From Calendula officinalis (taxonomy: Eukaryota; Streptophyta; Magnoliopsida; Asterales; Asteraceae): DNA of 64,000 nt. Location of the stretch: NCBI GenBank assembly GCA_963853835.1, contig OY970832.1, positions 1,384,001 to 1,448,000 on the forward strand, given 5' to 3'. A program made the translations under genes and the position numbers. The notes below the pieces were generated by a model, which was not told the origin of the DNA, ran no database searches, and worked only from the letters and a program-made list of their open reading frames with translations. Positions 1-12,976 of this stretch are shown here, piece by piece. Within the stretch, counting starts at the first letter, position 1. Each line of letters begins with the position of its first letter.

Positions 1-1561
1 ATTAAAGAAGCTTCTAAATTTTGAATTTGTCTTGTTAACTTTAATTTCTCTTTATCAAAAGATTTATGTGTTTCCTCATTTTTACTTTTTAATTCAGAAA
101 TTTTAGTTTGCAAAACAGATTTTTCTTTATCAAAAGCCTGATGTGTTTCATCGATTTCAGTTTCCAATTGACAAATTTTCTTTTCTAGAATTAGATTTGG
201 AACATAAATCTTTGGTGTAACCTTTTGTTGAATAACAGCATTTCCTTTAATTTCAAATTCTTCTGGAGTCACAATTGGAAAGTATTCATCATTTTCGAAT
301 TGTGCCTTTTTAGTTTCATACGTTTTATTCAATTCAGCATAATTGAAACTAATTTGTATATTCTCCTTCTTTGCTCTGTTGAATGTCTCAATCTCTTCTT
401 CCTCATCAGTCATTCGAATGAAGCTCTGCTAGATATCCAGATGCATGTATTTGTAATCATATAATGTTGGAAGCACGTCACACGCATTTTTCAGATATTC
501 TGGATTATCAGCTCCTAACCCTTCTTTTGAATTGAAGTATTTGAATTCTTTAGGCTTATTCAAATGAATGGTTTGATCAGTTTGTCCTCGTTTGACGATT
601 ATTTCTTAAAGGTGTTTGATGTGAGAAGACAATTGAGTTTTATCATGTTGAATTTGATTTATGACATGTTGTTTGTTGTTTAATCCTCGTGATGTTTTGA
701 TGTCATTTTCATGTAAGGTTTCAGAAAGTTCTTTAATTTGATCGTTTAGAGAGTTAAATTGTTTCGCATTATCATCGAATTTATTTTGTTTACGTTCAAC
801 CAGTTTTTAGTGATTTGATATTCATGCCATGTTTCAATATACAATTTGTAATATTTATCATTTCGTTTATTTGATATAGAATCATTTGAATTTTTAAGAT
901 TCTGTATTTCAAGTTCTTTTTCTGAAATTGTATGTGAAAAATTATCAATATCAATTTCATATTTAGCCTTCAATTCTGATACTTGAGTTTGTAAATCCAG
1001 ATTCTCGAGTTTGAAATTTTTGGTTTGTTTAATCTGTTGAACAAGTTGTTCACATGAATGAACAAGTAGTTCATTTTCATTTTGCAAATCATTTAAACGT
1101 TCTTCAAATTGATTATTTAAATCTTTTTCATCTAAAAGGTTTTTTTTTAAAGAATCAATTTCAGATATCTGAGTTTTAACAAAACAAGTATCAGTACCAA
1201 TGAGATTATCAGAATTTGATAAGAGATAACTGATTACCTCAATTTCTTTGTTGGCTTCTTCATTGAATTGATCAGAAACCTCAACATTCTCTTCATCCTT
1301 AGGATCTGAATCTTCCATCCATTGAAGATCTGCAACTAACAACACTTTTTCAATCTCAATTTGTTTAGCCATCAACATCTTACGTTCATAATACTTTGAA
1401 TCATGAACGATTGGTTTCTTTGTAGCATTCAAAGGTGTGATGATTGGTTTTTCAGTTGAGATTGTAGCAGATAGAACAGATTTGAAACGAGACATATACT
1501 TTATCGCATTTTCCAGGTCTTTATCCACATAATCATTTGTAGCTGGTGTAGGTTTTTTCAT
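1..1561 (-). pseudogene. Ty1-copia-type retroelement fragment, coiled-coil (gag-side) region
   Basis: The minus strand carries an open stretch at 746-1561 starting at an ATG (MKKPTPATNDYVDK...) of 271 codons. The same kind of protein continues below 745 in interrupted form, with a stop near 432. The protein is rich in Glu, Lys, Asn and Leu with long heptad-like stretches (SEIDSLKKNLLDEKD, NDLQNENELL), so a coiled coil is expected. Proteins with STEKPIITPLNATKKPIVHD-like N-terminal segments are, from memory, found in plant retrotransposon polyproteins. No protease, integrase or reverse transcriptase is visible. The rest of the element would lie before position 1. I infer a decayed retroelement fragment; a host coiled-coil gene fragment is the alternative. 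Confidence 0.5.
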
Positions 1562-3239
1562 TTGTGCGATTATTAGGGTTGATAAGTAGAAGAGCTTGTG
1601 AAAAAAAATTCTTTGGTTAAAAAGAAATTAACAAAAAAACTTGGAGTTTAAAAAGATTTTTAAAAAATTGGTTAAAATGATTGTACACTTCAATGTAGGA
1701 TTAAACTCTATATTTAAATGAATATTATGTTGCTTGTAGTTGTGTGATAATGTTTGAATCAACTTGTAAGGTTGCATGACGATTATAATGGGGACACGAG
1801 TTTTTCATTTATAAAAAAAATTTTAATTTGTGATATATAGAAGTCGATGGATTGGTTTGTAAAAAGAAAAATGTTTATGTGAGGTTTGGAATCAAGCTTG
1901 ATCAGGGTTTTAAAAAAAATATTGTGCCAAAAAGAGTTCCAAATTCGATATACGTATATATCAGTTGATTCAAAAAGAGAAGTTAGGCCAAAATTAAATT
2001 CGATATTGGGTTTTACATACGTATATATGTAAAAGGGACGTGTGCAAATTTGAAAACAATATTGTATTTAAAAATTGTTTTTGAGCTCAAAGTTTTAAAT
2101 CTTAAAATTGATGTTAATTGGGTTGTATATTGAATTAGTACTTATCATCTTATCATCGTAAAAAGTCACAATATTATCGTAAAAATTGAATTAGTACTCG
2201 ATTGAAAATGTTGATTTTGTAAACAGATGTTATGGGCTGAAAAATTGAGTATTGTTTTTAAAATGACTTTGGGCTTGAATATTGTTTCGGATGAAATGTA
2301 AAAAAAAAATTAGGAATTAAAAATTTGTAAAAAAAATTGACAAATGACGTGCTCAAAGTTGGGCCAAATTGAGTATAGATTGTTGTTTTGGGTCACAAAT
2401 TAATTTGATTGTTGTATTGGGCTGAGATCAATTGGATTTGGTTGAAGTCTTTGATTTATGATTGGTTTTCACGTGGGCTAGTATGTTGAGTATTGGGCTG
2501 AGACAAGATGAGGCCGAGAACTTTCTTTGGTCTTTGATCGGACGCAATTGAGAACAAGCAATTGAATGGTCGATTAGGTTCTGTGATGAAGACGAAGTCA
2601 AGATCCAATGTTTAAACCGAGATCAAGAACTATTCTGTGTTGAGTCGGAATTGAAATCAAGACTGTAATCCGAGATCAATTTCAATTTCAGAGATCAATT
2701 TCACGAGATCAGAGAATCTATTTCAATTGCCGAACTCTTCTTCGAGCCGAGCCGAAGTGTTTGATCTGTTCGAGCCGAATAGTGGAGCCGAACTCTTTTG
2801 CGAGCCGAACACTTTTACGAGCCGAGAACTGGAGCCGGAAACCTGAGCCGAGCCGAGAAGTGTTCTTGAGGCCGAACACTTGATCGTGACGAACAGTAAG
2901 CTTCAATATCTCACTAATTTGATCCTAGATTCTTCGATTCTTAACCAAAATCAGTGATTCAAATCACAAAATGTTAGAAATTACTTTTCTAATAGTTTGA
3001 TACAATCAAACAGTTCAAAACGCAAGTACTCGATTTTGATATCACATTCGTTTTTTGTAGTTTTCATGATTTTGACAAAAATCACAAAATTGAGAGATGG
3101 ATTGGATTGAAATTTGATTCTATTGTGCTTAGAATCAATGGAGAAACATGAATATCCAATCAAAACATCAATTTCTAACAAAAATTTTGACAATTAAATT
3201 TCACAGCTCTTTTTCAAAAAATTTCAAAAACTTAGATTT
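1562..3239. other. Intergenic repeat-like stretch with GAGCCGAAC-rich patch
   Basis: No gene is supported here. The stretch is AT-rich and probably belongs to the untranslated part of the neighbouring retroelement. At about 2735-2890 a short GC-rich patch repeats variants of GAGCCGAAC / GAGCCGAG at least eight times. The 62-codon open frame across it is a by-product of this repeat and is not called. Confidence 0.5.
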
Positions 3240-4709
3240 GGATCAAATCATCACTAATTTGGATATGTTCTCTTGATTTAATCCTCTTCCGGTTTCAAGT
3301 TCTCCAGACCTAGTTGCATTTTGCACCCTTTCTCTGTAATTCTCTCGTACCATGTCTTTTCTTTTACAAGAAGCACATACCACATTAACCATCAAAGAAA
3401 TTTGCTCAAAAAAGTCCTTAACACCGTCGTGCTTCTTTGCCACAGCCACAATTACTAGCTGAAGTTGATGTGCAAAGCAATGTATATAATGGGTTGAATC
3501 ATTATCTTGTAATATCAAAGCTTTTAGCCCGTTGAATGCACCTCGCATATTACTTGCCCCGTCGTAACCTTGTCCTCTTAACTGTTAGAATAAAAATATA
3601 AAACAGATAATATTAAATTAAATAATCGGCAAAAATAAAATAAAATCAAGTACCTGAGTCATGCTCAACTTATTACTAGTAAATATTTCATCTATGGCCT
3701 CTTTAAGAGTTAAAGATGATGTATCTTTCACGTGCACAATTCCAATGAATCTTTCCTTCACAATTCCAAGACTATCGACATATCTCAAAACTATAGCCAT
3801 CTGTTCCTTTTTCGATACATCACTAGATTCATCAACCAATAAAGCAAACACATCCTTTCCAATTTCTTTGCAAATACCCATAATTATTTCTTTTGAGAAA
3901 CATTCAACAATTTCTTTTTGAGTCTTTGGGGATGTCACTTGATTATTTTGAGGAGCCTTATCTAAAGTAACATTGTAAATGGTTTCATTATGATCTCGAA
4001 TTAAAGATATTACTTCAATGAAAAGCCCTCTAGAAAGAGAGCTGCTCGACTCATCATGACCACGAAATGGTAATGCGTTCTTCAATAAATGTCTAGTAAC
4101 ATCTACCGAAACACTTAACCGAAGTTTATAGTTAGCCTTTTCAAGTTCAGTTTGTTTCTTAAATGAAACACTAATAGATTGTTTTTCTTTCATTAAAAAG
4201 TCACACTTTTGTCGTGCTTTGTTATGCAAACTATCAATATTACCCACATGAATCCTCAATGCTTCTTTTTTACTCCAACTATTAAAACCTTCCGTAACAA
4301 ATGCATCTCTTCCACCTTGTTGTCCCACCAAGTCTCCAACCAAATAGCAAAATAAACAATAGGCTTTGTCTTATTTTATGCTATACTCTAACCAATCGAA
4401 TTCATTAAACCATTCAGCAACAAAACGTCTTATTTTCTTACCTATTTTCTTTGTAGGAAATGTATGACCAGTTGGTTGACAAGCTCCTTGAAGCAAATAT
4501 GCCCTTCTTATTTCATCCACTTGATTTGGATTATACGTAGCAATCTTTGGTCTATTCGCCGGGTCCTTTGGAAGATCATTTATATCAACACTTGTATTTG
4601 GAATACTTCTAGATAGTGGATTTTTTGGTCTTTGTGGAATTACATCAGATTCCAAAGGGAATGACTGATTTGATTCATTGGAACATGATTTTTTGGAAGG
4701 TCCTGGCAT
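3240..4709 (-). pseudogene. Broken hAT transposase (ZMYM1/TTF-type, DUF4371 family)
   Basis: The reading starts at ATG 4709 (MPGPSKKSC...). It has a TTF-type zinc-finger-like N-terminal region (TYNPNQVDEIRRAYLLQGA, then CLFCYLVGD), the DUF4371 core with VDESSDVSKKEQ, which holds a predicted catalytic Asp, and GYDGASNMRGAFNGLKA, which holds the second Asp region. An in-frame TAA near 4368-4370 interrupts it just before the DKAYCLFC segment. A GT-AG intron fits 3582-3653. The C-terminal hAT dimerisation domain is missing because the element ends near 3240. Plant ZMYM1-like proteins of this family run to roughly 700-800 residues, so about a third is lost. It is not expected to be active. Confidence 0.82.
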
Positions 4710-5600
4710 ACTTTCATTAGGACTTTGTCTTGGCCTTTTAAAAAAAGATCCAATATTAGCCTACAATTCAAGAACAATCAAATTATAACTAATTTACAAC
4801 CAAAATATCCAAGAACTAATTAAATTAGAACTTTAAGACTTTATCTTAAACTTACTTGCTTCATTGTAAAGTTTAGAAATGTGTTTTATGAATTCCCTTT
4901 CAATTAATCCTTTTACAATTTTATATCTGCAAATAATTAAATATCAAATTAATTACATAATCAACATTCAAAAACTTAAAAACAATTGTTAAATATATAA
5001 TATCTCTTGACAATCGTACATAGTGGCAGAGATTGTAGGCTCTAAACAATTGTTAAATGTATACTTCCTAGTTCCTTCCTTCCCAATCAATGCTAACTCT
5101 ATCTTCCTCTCTTGTAATTTAGGAGATTTCCCCAGCCCATAAAGAACTGTAGTTACATACAGCTCCTTGACAATCGTACTCAATTTCTCCACACGGACCA
5201 CACATATTACATTATTTTATTATTATTTGTAGGCTCTAATTAAACTAGGTAAATAAAAAGCTAGAAAAGAAGATAAAATATAAGAAAAAAAGTACACTGC
5301 GGTGGAGAAGACATTTCAGAAACAGCTAGGTAGGGAAGGGCGGCTACTATGTACGGTTCGATTGAGACTGTGTGGGAAAATAGTTTTTTAATTAGGTTTA
5401 GTTTTTGGGTTGGGCTTTGGACCTTTGGTTAAAGCAAATATTTGGGTTTCGTTTTTAGTGTTGCTTTAGCTTTTATGTTATCGGGTAACTTTTACTGTAG
5501 GACCTCAAAAAACCGAAAAAAATATAAAAAATTTATACTATGCGAAAAAATTTGAGTAGTGGCCCGTGCCACCGTGTGCTAAAGTACAAATCCGCCCCTG
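3240..5600 (-). mobile_element. hAT-superfamily element, 5' end intact, 3' end lost
   Basis: The element reads on the minus strand. Its upstream terminus is at 5600, where the minus strand begins CAGGGGCGGA, a typical hAT terminal inverted repeat. It lies inside a beta-glucosidase exon whose homology stops exactly there. Downstream it contains a transposase (3240-4709). No matching inverted terminus is found near 3240, so the element is truncated. 4710-5590 is its leader region and holds no other gene that I can support. Confidence 0.75.
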
Positions 5601-5602
5601 TA

Positions 5603-6876
5603 GTACGGTTGTTCTTGACATGTTCGGTGAAATAGTGGTTTATGCCAATGAAGTCAAATGAACCCTTGATTCTCTGTGATTCAAGTTTGGTAAATTTTGG
5701 AATTCGGTTGCCTGCATTCTTCTTCATTATTTCTGGGTAGTCCCCATACGACAATGGATTCATAAACCTAAAAGACACAGAGTAGGTTTTATAGAGGGTC
5801 GAGTCTTTATCATAAACTTAGCATACGATTAATTATCTAATAAATAAACTAAAATAGGTTTGATTTTGTGATTGCTTACCATCCCAAAAAGAAGTCATGG
5901 GCTCTTTGGGTGGCTTTCACATCTTCCTCTTTATTTGTATAAGGTTCAAACCAATATGCATAGAGATTAATTCCAACAAAACCATGTTGCGTGGCCTGCA
6001 CCATCACCAATATTAACAAATATTAAATGTTCATACATATAAAATGATTGACATGTGAAATCTACTAATTCTTTATCCTAATCTCATCATTTGATTTAAA
6101 CACTTATAGTGATCAAATGACTAGGAAGACAAGTAGTAAGATTTAGTAGTAACGAATATCATCTCTATTAATTAAGATAAATTGCGTTCAGTGAGGTCCT
6201 TGAATTTTATAAAGTCTCAATGGACAAATCTTAGTCATTGGATCAAAAGATCCATCAACCACCACCATCATCAAAACACATGTGATTCAATACACAACCA
6301 CCACCATCATCAAATTACATGTGATTCGACACATCAACCACCATCGTTGGCCACCACCTCCGGCCGCCATCCGCCGCCTCCGGCCGCCGCAATCACATGT
6401 GATTGGACACGCAATCACATGTGATTAAATACGTTATCACATGTGATTGCAAGCACCCGACAGTGGCGAGGGTTGCCGGTGATGGAGACGGTGGTCGGCA
6501 GAGGTTGGTGGTGGTGGTGGTCAGCCGTGTTGAATCACATGTGATTTATTACACATGGGTGGTGGTGGTGTTGATGTGTTGAATCACATGTAATTCCGGT
6601 GGTGGTGGTGATTTGGAGGTTGATTGATTCAAGGGCTGAGATTTGTTACTCAGGACTTTATAAAAATCATGGACCTCCTTTAATGTTTCACTAATTAAAA
6701 TAGATGGTTCACCTTATATTTTTTGTCTTATTGCAGATGCGTGTCCCAGGAGCACATGATGAGCTACTAAGTACGCCTCAAAAGTAGAGTCACCTTTACT
6801 GCAATTACCTATTTGCCCAAACGGGAAAGAACAACGACCAGGAGGTGAAATTCCTTCACCATAACCACTTAAACTA
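5603..6876 (-). pseudogene. Family-1 beta-glucosidase (GH1) relic, minus copy
   Basis: Three exon remnants read on the minus strand. About 6735-6876 encodes the GISPPGRCSFPFG...AHHVLLGHASAIR segment; 5880-5997 encodes ATQHGFVGINLYAYWFEPYT...AHDFFLGW; 5603-5767 encodes FMNPLSYGDYPEI...GSFDFIGINHY. Splice sites and the W split codon match GH1 genes of the plant BGLU class. A TIR element (6195-6688) sits in the first intron. A hAT element (ending at 5600) has destroyed the third exon. The catalytic-acid (NEP) and nucleophile (ENG) exons are absent. It was once an O-glycoside hydrolase gene and is now non-functional. Its closest visible relative is the plus-strand relic at 7884-9459. Confidence 0.8.
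6195..6688. mobile_element. Non-autonomous TIR element with CACATGTG palindrome array
   Basis: The ends are inverted repeats: GAGGTCCTTGAATTTTATAA on the left, and on the right the reverse complement of GAGGTCCATGATTTTTATAA. The inside holds seven copies of a (C)ACATGTG palindrome, usually as AATCACATGTGATT, separated by GC-rich CCGCCGG and GGTGGTGG runs. There is no coding capacity. It lies in the first intron of the minus-strand GH1 relic. No clear target duplication was found, so the superfamily is uncertain (MULE-like is likely). Confidence 0.6.
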
Positions 6877-6880
6877 AACT

Positions 6881-6919
6881 AGCAGGGTACCCGCGCAATG
6901 TGGCGGCGGGTACCCTGTG
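6881..6919. repeat. GC-rich hairpin motif, copy 1 of 3
   Basis: The motif AGCAGGGTACCCGCGC...GCGGGTACCCTGT forms an imperfect hairpin of about 39 bp. Near-identical copies lie at 12977-13016 and 21261-21299. The sequence after copies 1 and 3 also matches (TGATCAATTG-TGGG, then GGTGGTGG), so this is the end or subterminal part of a repeated element. I infer a Helitron-like or other non-autonomous DNA element. Confidence 0.6.
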
Positions 6920-7883
6920 ATTATTACTTGGCAGTGATCAATTGGTGGGCGGTAGTAGGGGTAGTGATAGTGGCTGGTGGTGGAAGTCAGGGATGGTGGG
7001 TAGTCAAGGGTGGTGGTGGATATTTCAACTTTTTAAAGTTTAAGGGATTAATAAAGATGATTGTGTATCAAGTTGAGAACACCGAAAACAATGAATTTTC
7101 AAAACCGAAACCCAACCGATTACATGTTTTCGGTATTGGTTCGGTTCGATTTCGGTTCGGTTTTTTTAGGCCTAAATGCTCAACTTTATCCGAAGACCGA
7201 ACCAAAACTATAGAAATGAAATTGATAAATTTTCAAAACCGAACCAATAACATGTTATCGATTTCGTTCGGTTATAGTCAGTTTTCGGTTCGGTTTTTTA
7301 GCCCAAATGCTCACCACTATGGTTTAGTAGCCGAGTTGGTTAGAGCATTGTATTAATAAGATAGAGGTCACAAGTTCAAGTCATCCATGATGCATATTTT
7401 TATAAACCCCATTAGCGGTAGGGGTGGTGACAGTAGCGTTGGCAGTGGCAGGAGATAGTGATTGTGGTGATTTATGGTTAACGTAATTTTAACTTTTTAA
7501 ATTTTAAAAAGTTCATAAAGTACCTTACTCAAGTAATACACACATGATTTATTAGCTCAATTGGTTAAGATGTGCAAGAATGCCCGGGTCGTAGAATTCA
7601 TAGACAACATGTACGTATTTTTCTAAAAGTAAATATTTACCAAATTAACAAGTGAATTATTTTCAAATGACAATTTAACAAGAATCTTAAAGAAGTTTGC
7701 TCTAAATGCTTCAAGATATGACGTACGTGACATACAAAATATTGATATATTTTGGTGCAAATGGATTTGTGTATGAGTATCACATTTATAAATGATTCAA
7801 GATACGATGACATTTCTTATAAATTTCTGCTCACATACCGTGAGATGATGAAATAAGGTATGGGAACCTGGTTCCTACTTCAG
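6920..7883. other. Repeat tract between the two GH1 relics, with tRNA-like patch
   Basis: No gene is supported. 6920-7060 is GGTGG-rich and continues the hairpin-associated element. 7085-7310 repeats CCGAAAC / GGTTCGGTTTT in both directions, like hAT-type MITE interiors. 7325-7382 contains a tRNA-like pair of pol III promoter boxes (TAGCCGAGTTGGTTAGAG and AAGTTCAAGTC), and a second weaker A-box-like patch lies near 7555. These look like SINE heads, not working tRNA genes. Confidence 0.45.
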
Positions 7884-9459
7884 GTTTATGAATCCGTTGA
7901 CTAGTGGGGACTACCCAGAAATAATGAAAACGAATGTAGGCAACCGAATTCCTAATTTTACCAAATTTGAATCAGAGAGAATCAAGGGTTCATTTGATTT
8001 CATTGGCATAAACCACTATATCACATCATATGTCAAGGACAACCCTGCTAGTCATGAAATGAATGCCAGGGATTTTCACGCAGACTCAGGGGTAACACTT
8101 ATAGGTATGTCTTGATTTTATTATGCAACTTTGTTCTCTGAGAATACAATCCGTCGCTAAATGGAAACTCCAATTCTTATGAAATTCAATTAGCGACGGA
8201 ATGTTGACGGATTAACGACGGAAATCTAAAAATCCGTTGGTAATTTTACTCATGTTCTGATGAATTACCGACAGAATTTTTTTGGTAACAACAAAATCCG
8301 TCGCAAAACCTGTCGCAAACATTGTCACCAATGATTGCTTAAATTGTCTTAAAAACACTATTGATGGCCGGATCTCCGACATTTTGATAAACTCGAATTC
8401 CCCCAATTGCATTCCATCGCAAACCCGTTGGAAAATGGTTGGTTATATTTTCTTTATTGATATGAAAATAGACTTAGAGATGGATAATGGACGGTACATT
8501 CCGTCAGTAAAATTTCTACATCCATCGCTAATTCTCTAAAAGATAATTTCCTAACAAGGTATCTATCTAGATATGGCCATTTTTGGTCGGAAATCAGGTT
8601 TAGGGACTGTGTAATTCCAGAATTAAGCAGGAAAATCATTTTTCAAAACAAATGCCGACATGATAATGTGTCCATCTCTTTATTTTGGAATGCAGATAAC
8701 AAAAATAACAAAAATGATCAATTCCCGGTAATTCCATTGAGCTTGCAAAAGCTCCTTAACTATCTCAAGGAAGAATATGGAAATCCCCCTATCTACATCC
8801 ATGAAAATGGTAAGTTCATCAAACAAATTACTTATATTATATAGCCTTGAAGATTATTTTTGGTAAGCGGGTTTCGACTCGCTTTACGGGCTGACTAATC
8901 CCATGGCGATTATCCGCTCCTAGGACCAAAAAAAACCATATGTTTCACTCGTTTTTTTGGTGAGCCGGATATGTATATGCATATCTTGAATAACTTTTTG
9001 TAGTGCAAAAAATAAAATAAAATTAAAAACATGGCTCGGATATCATGTTTTTACAGGGCAAGTACAACCACGTAATGGACACGCCGAGGATAGAGTACTT
9101 GCATGCCTATATTGGTGATTTGTTGGATGCACTAAGGTACAACTCTGCTCGAGCCATTTATTATTCAAATTATATTATTTGGATCAACTTATTCTCATCA
9201 CTCTTTTCGTCTATGATATGTTAACAGGAATGGATCGAACACAAGGGGATATTTTGTTTGGTCCTTTCTTGATCTCTTTGAGGTGTTGGGTGGATATAAT
9301 ACATGCTTTGGTTTGTACTATGTTGATTTAGATGACAAGAATTTGACACGATACCCTAAGCTTTCCGCACACTGGTACGCCAACTTTTTGAAAGGAAAGA
9401 ATACGAGTGCCGTTTTTCCGAACTTAGAGGCAAAGCACACACTCTCTTCTTCAAGTTAG
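7884..9459 (+). pseudogene. Family-1 beta-glucosidase (GH1) relic, plus copy, 3' half
   Basis: Four exons are readable: 7884-8104 (FMNPLTSGDYPEI...FDFIGINHY), 8696-8809 (QFPVIPLSLQKLLNYLKEEYG...YIHENG, containing the nucleophile Glu of the ENG motif), 9057-9136 (ending IEYLHAYIGDLLDALR) and 9228-9459 (GYFVWSFLDLFE...GLYYVD, then a serine-rich tail and TAG). GT/AG sites and phases agree except in the 80-bp third exon. Its start is out of frame with its conserved end, so at least one indel lies there. All exons upstream, including the acid/base NEP motif, are missing. The 591-bp second intron contains a repeat insertion (8130-8560). The normal enzyme has about 500 residues; this is a non-functional 3' fragment. 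Confidence 0.82.
8130..8560. repeat. CCGTCGC/ACCGACGG-rich repeat, copy 1
   Basis: The stretch is dense in ATCCGTCGC, TTAGCGACGG and ATTACCGACAG motifs in both orientations, the pattern seen in subterminal regions of CACTA-type transposons. A related copy with the same order of motifs lies at 17355-17775. It interrupts an intron of the GH1 relic. CACTA termini themselves are not visible. Confidence 0.55.
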
Positions 9460-12400
9460 CTTCTGCCTTTGTTCATGTTCAAAACCACCTAGATTTGTTC
9501 TCAAAATATCGACTAATATGTTTAGGATGTTTGACATTGTTGTATCAAGTTAATGACATTTCCTATATTTCTTTTTGAAAGAGAATTAACTTGTTCAAGA
9601 CATTTATTTTTTCATATAAAGTTAATTGACATGTGTACCCACAATTAATTATTCATTATCTCATTTCATAATTAATTATGAGGGTATAAATGTTAAATAA
9701 TTTTAATTTGCATTGGATGAAAAAATAAGTGCGTTTGTATAAATCAATACCTCTTTTATATAAATCACTAGGTTAAATCCCGTGAAAAATCACGGGTTGT
9801 CAATTTTTATGCTGCACATAATTAAAATAGAATACAAAAATTAATTGTTAATTTCATGGTGATTACATTGACTTAAAGAATATATACAATTTACTAAGAG
9901 AGTCAAGCGAATGTTATGTAATCAATATTGAAACCTAAGTACTAATTTTTATAGTCTAACCTTTATGAAGTCAACTAAAATAGTTTGATTTTAATTACAT
10001 GATTATGATCACGGAAAAAGAAATTAAAAAAAATTAAGTAAAAATCAAATAAATTTTCTTTTTGTGTTTTAACTACTAATAAAGTCAAACACAAGATTAT
10101 TTATAGAACATACTCTTGCCAAATAAGAAAGTCAAACAAAAGCAGTTTTAGGATTAGGATGGTTTAAGGTTTTATTAATAATATAAGAATTATTGTTACA
10201 CTTTTTAGTCAAACTATCCTACACATAATTATTTTTTGCTATTTTTATAACCCGTGATTAGCAATTTTAACACATACTTATTAGTTGACTAAAAATGTCA
10301 AACATTCACTCTTAGTAAATTTTTAAAAACCCTAAACCTTAATTATCCCCTAGCGACCCTAAATCCTAATCATAATTTTTTTTTTTCATTTATGTGTTTA
10401 GGAAAATTTTAAAGGTCATAATTCAGGATAAATTTGCTATATATGACTGTTTGACTTTCATAGTCAAACAATCAGTATGGGCTAAATTTTGTAATTAGGG
10501 TTTATAAAAAGCGGTTTTACAATTGACCAAGAAAGTCAACATTTAGGGTTGTCAATTTTTAGGGATAGGATAATTGACTAAAGGCTGAAAAAAAATCCAT
10601 AAAATACAAAAAAAAAAACATAAAATTTAAAAAATATGTGTAGGGTTAGTCAAATTTTACTTGGAAGGTCAAAGTTTGTTTAAAAATAAGTATGCATAAG
10701 GTCAACAAAACTTAGAATGCTCATCTTAACTGATATCTGTGACCCATTTGAAAAAATGTTTATTAAAGAGAATTAGCATTTTGACCCGTTACTTAACATG
10801 TCAATTAAGTTATTTTTTAACCCCATTATGTTATACGGTTAAACTTAAAAGACCATTTGTGTAATTAACTCTAAAAGAAATGTGCCAAGTTGGTCGGAAC
10901 TCAACTTCTTCAACATTTTAGTTTTGTAAAAAATTTAAAACAATTTCAGATTGTCAATTAGACTTTAAAATTCAACATATAAATAAAAATTTAAAAAAAA
11001 ATCAATAAACATGATTCTATTTCATGGCATCATCAAATATATGTTAAAATTTTGAAAAAAACAAAAAATGATTTTTCTGCAACAATTTTCTATGAACACT
11101 TCCATAAGTGGGTTTATAGTGTTGTTCTTTGATTATGACGCATATGCTGCATAATTCTCAATTGTAATTTACATAAAATCTGTTAGCACCTAGTAAAACA
11201 TTAACTCCTAAACTTTAATCATATAAAAGTAAGACTAAATCATATCTATTAGTTTGTGGGGTTGCATCTTAAAACCAGTTGGTTGTAAGAGGAGTAGTCC
11301 AGGACCATTATAAGCACATTACTGGTTCATTTCTTGTCCAATGTGGGACATCTCAACACGCCCCCTCACGTGTGACGTCATTTTTTTTCGCGCCTAACAC
11401 GTGGATATTTTGGGTTACGTGGGGTCCGTGTGGCCGTTTGACCAACTACGGATGAACCTTGCTCTGATACCATATTAGTTTGTGGGGTTCCATCTTAAAA
11501 CCAATTGATTGTAAGAGGAGTAGCCCAGGACCATGATAAGCACTGGTTCGTTTATTGTCCAATGTGGGACATCTCAGTTGTTAAATTTTCTAAAAAAATA
11601 ATATTTGTAAAAATTAAAACTTTGACTTTTGAAGTCAACCTAAATCCTAAACTGCTTGTGCTATTTCTAACGATTTGTTCCTGTTACTACATAATCAGAA
11701 AGTCAAGGCTAGGAGTAAGTTTTTAGGGTTTATGGTTAGAGGATTCAGGTTAGGGCTAAGTTAATTGTTTGAATTTTTCTTTTTTTTAAAAAGACCCCTA
11801 AAACAATGCATAATTTTTTGATTATGAAACAGTAACCATCAACCATAAAACATACTAACTTAATAGTCAAACAATAATTTACATCAATTCACCCGTAAAA
11901 CAATAATCCATAAAACCTAATCTTAAAAGAAGTAAAATGTTAAAACTTTGACTTTAAAAGTCAACTTAAACCCTACACTGCTTATGCTATTTCTATTGAT
12001 CTATTATGTTAAAAATCATTGTACCACTATAATTGTATTTGTAGTAGATGAACTATAAGAATCATGGAATGTTTTCATAAATATGCAAACATAAATTACA
12101 ATAACGAATCAAGTTGTAAAATTTTATTATAATTCAAAACTAAATGTACAAACGAGTATCAACTCAATATACAATTCTTCTGGAAGAGAATTACTTAGAC
12201 GAAGGTTGTGGTTACCTTAAAAAAAGTGATGCTTTTGATCGTGGATTCAGATTGTGACTCTCAAGTCTCGACATGTAAAATCTGCAAGTTCATACATGAA
12301 AAAGACATCAATAATTGTATCAGTTTAAAGTGAATATAGTAAAAAATTAGATAGAAAACAATTTAGATTGATTATTTGGAATTGAAAAGAGAAAATACTG

Positions 12401-12976
12401 AAATCCATGATTATTTGCATGTCGCTTATGATAAACGTGTATTTATATACACCTTAACATATTGATGACCAAATTTTTAGGAAAAGTTGTTAAAAATTAT
12501 AGTAAAAATCTACAATTTAGGAAACAAATATAATTTGTTAAAATTCCGATATTTTCAAATTTTAAAACCGGTTTTGAAGTATATTTGAATTTAAATTTAA
12601 GATTAATTAATTTTATAAATTTAATCCATTATTTATTAAATCTTTAGGAGGAAAACAAAATCTGAATTTTTGTGATGGTGCCATGTGTCATAATGAGGGT
12701 TTAAGAAGGTGCCAAGTGGCCATCTAAACCTTCTTTTATTATCAGATAGATGGGCTCCTTTGATACCCTGCGTATTTTTTTTTAAGATTGAAAATTTGTT
12801 ACAAATATAAATTTCCAAAAATATATAGCTATGGTATTAGCTTTACTAATTAGGCAATTATATACACCAACTCCTTGATACCGTGCGTGATGTTTTTTTG
12901 AAAATTTATTACAAATATAACCATATAAGTTCCAAAGATATATAGCTATCGTATTAGCTTTACCAATTAAGCAATA
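9460..12976. other. AT-rich repeat stretch without genes
   Basis: No gene is supported. At 9768-9803 there is a small hairpin (ATCCCGTG...CACGGGTT) of the kind found at ends of non-autonomous elements. About 9880-11720 is rich in AGTCAAAC / GTCAAC words. 11254-11340 and 11482-11575 are direct copies of one segment containing TTTGTGGGGTT.CATCTTAAA and CAATGTGGGACATCTCA. Between them lies CTTGCTCTGATACCAT, a phrase common in plant repeats. Short open frames here look random. Confidence 0.5.

Noticed and set aside
2718..2906. 62-codon frame, Arg/Gly/Ser-rich
   Set aside because: By-product of GAGCCGAAC repeats.
7325..7382. Possible tRNA gene
   Set aside because: A- and B-box-like words are present, but a full cloverleaf with paired acceptor stem cannot be drawn; more likely a SINE head.
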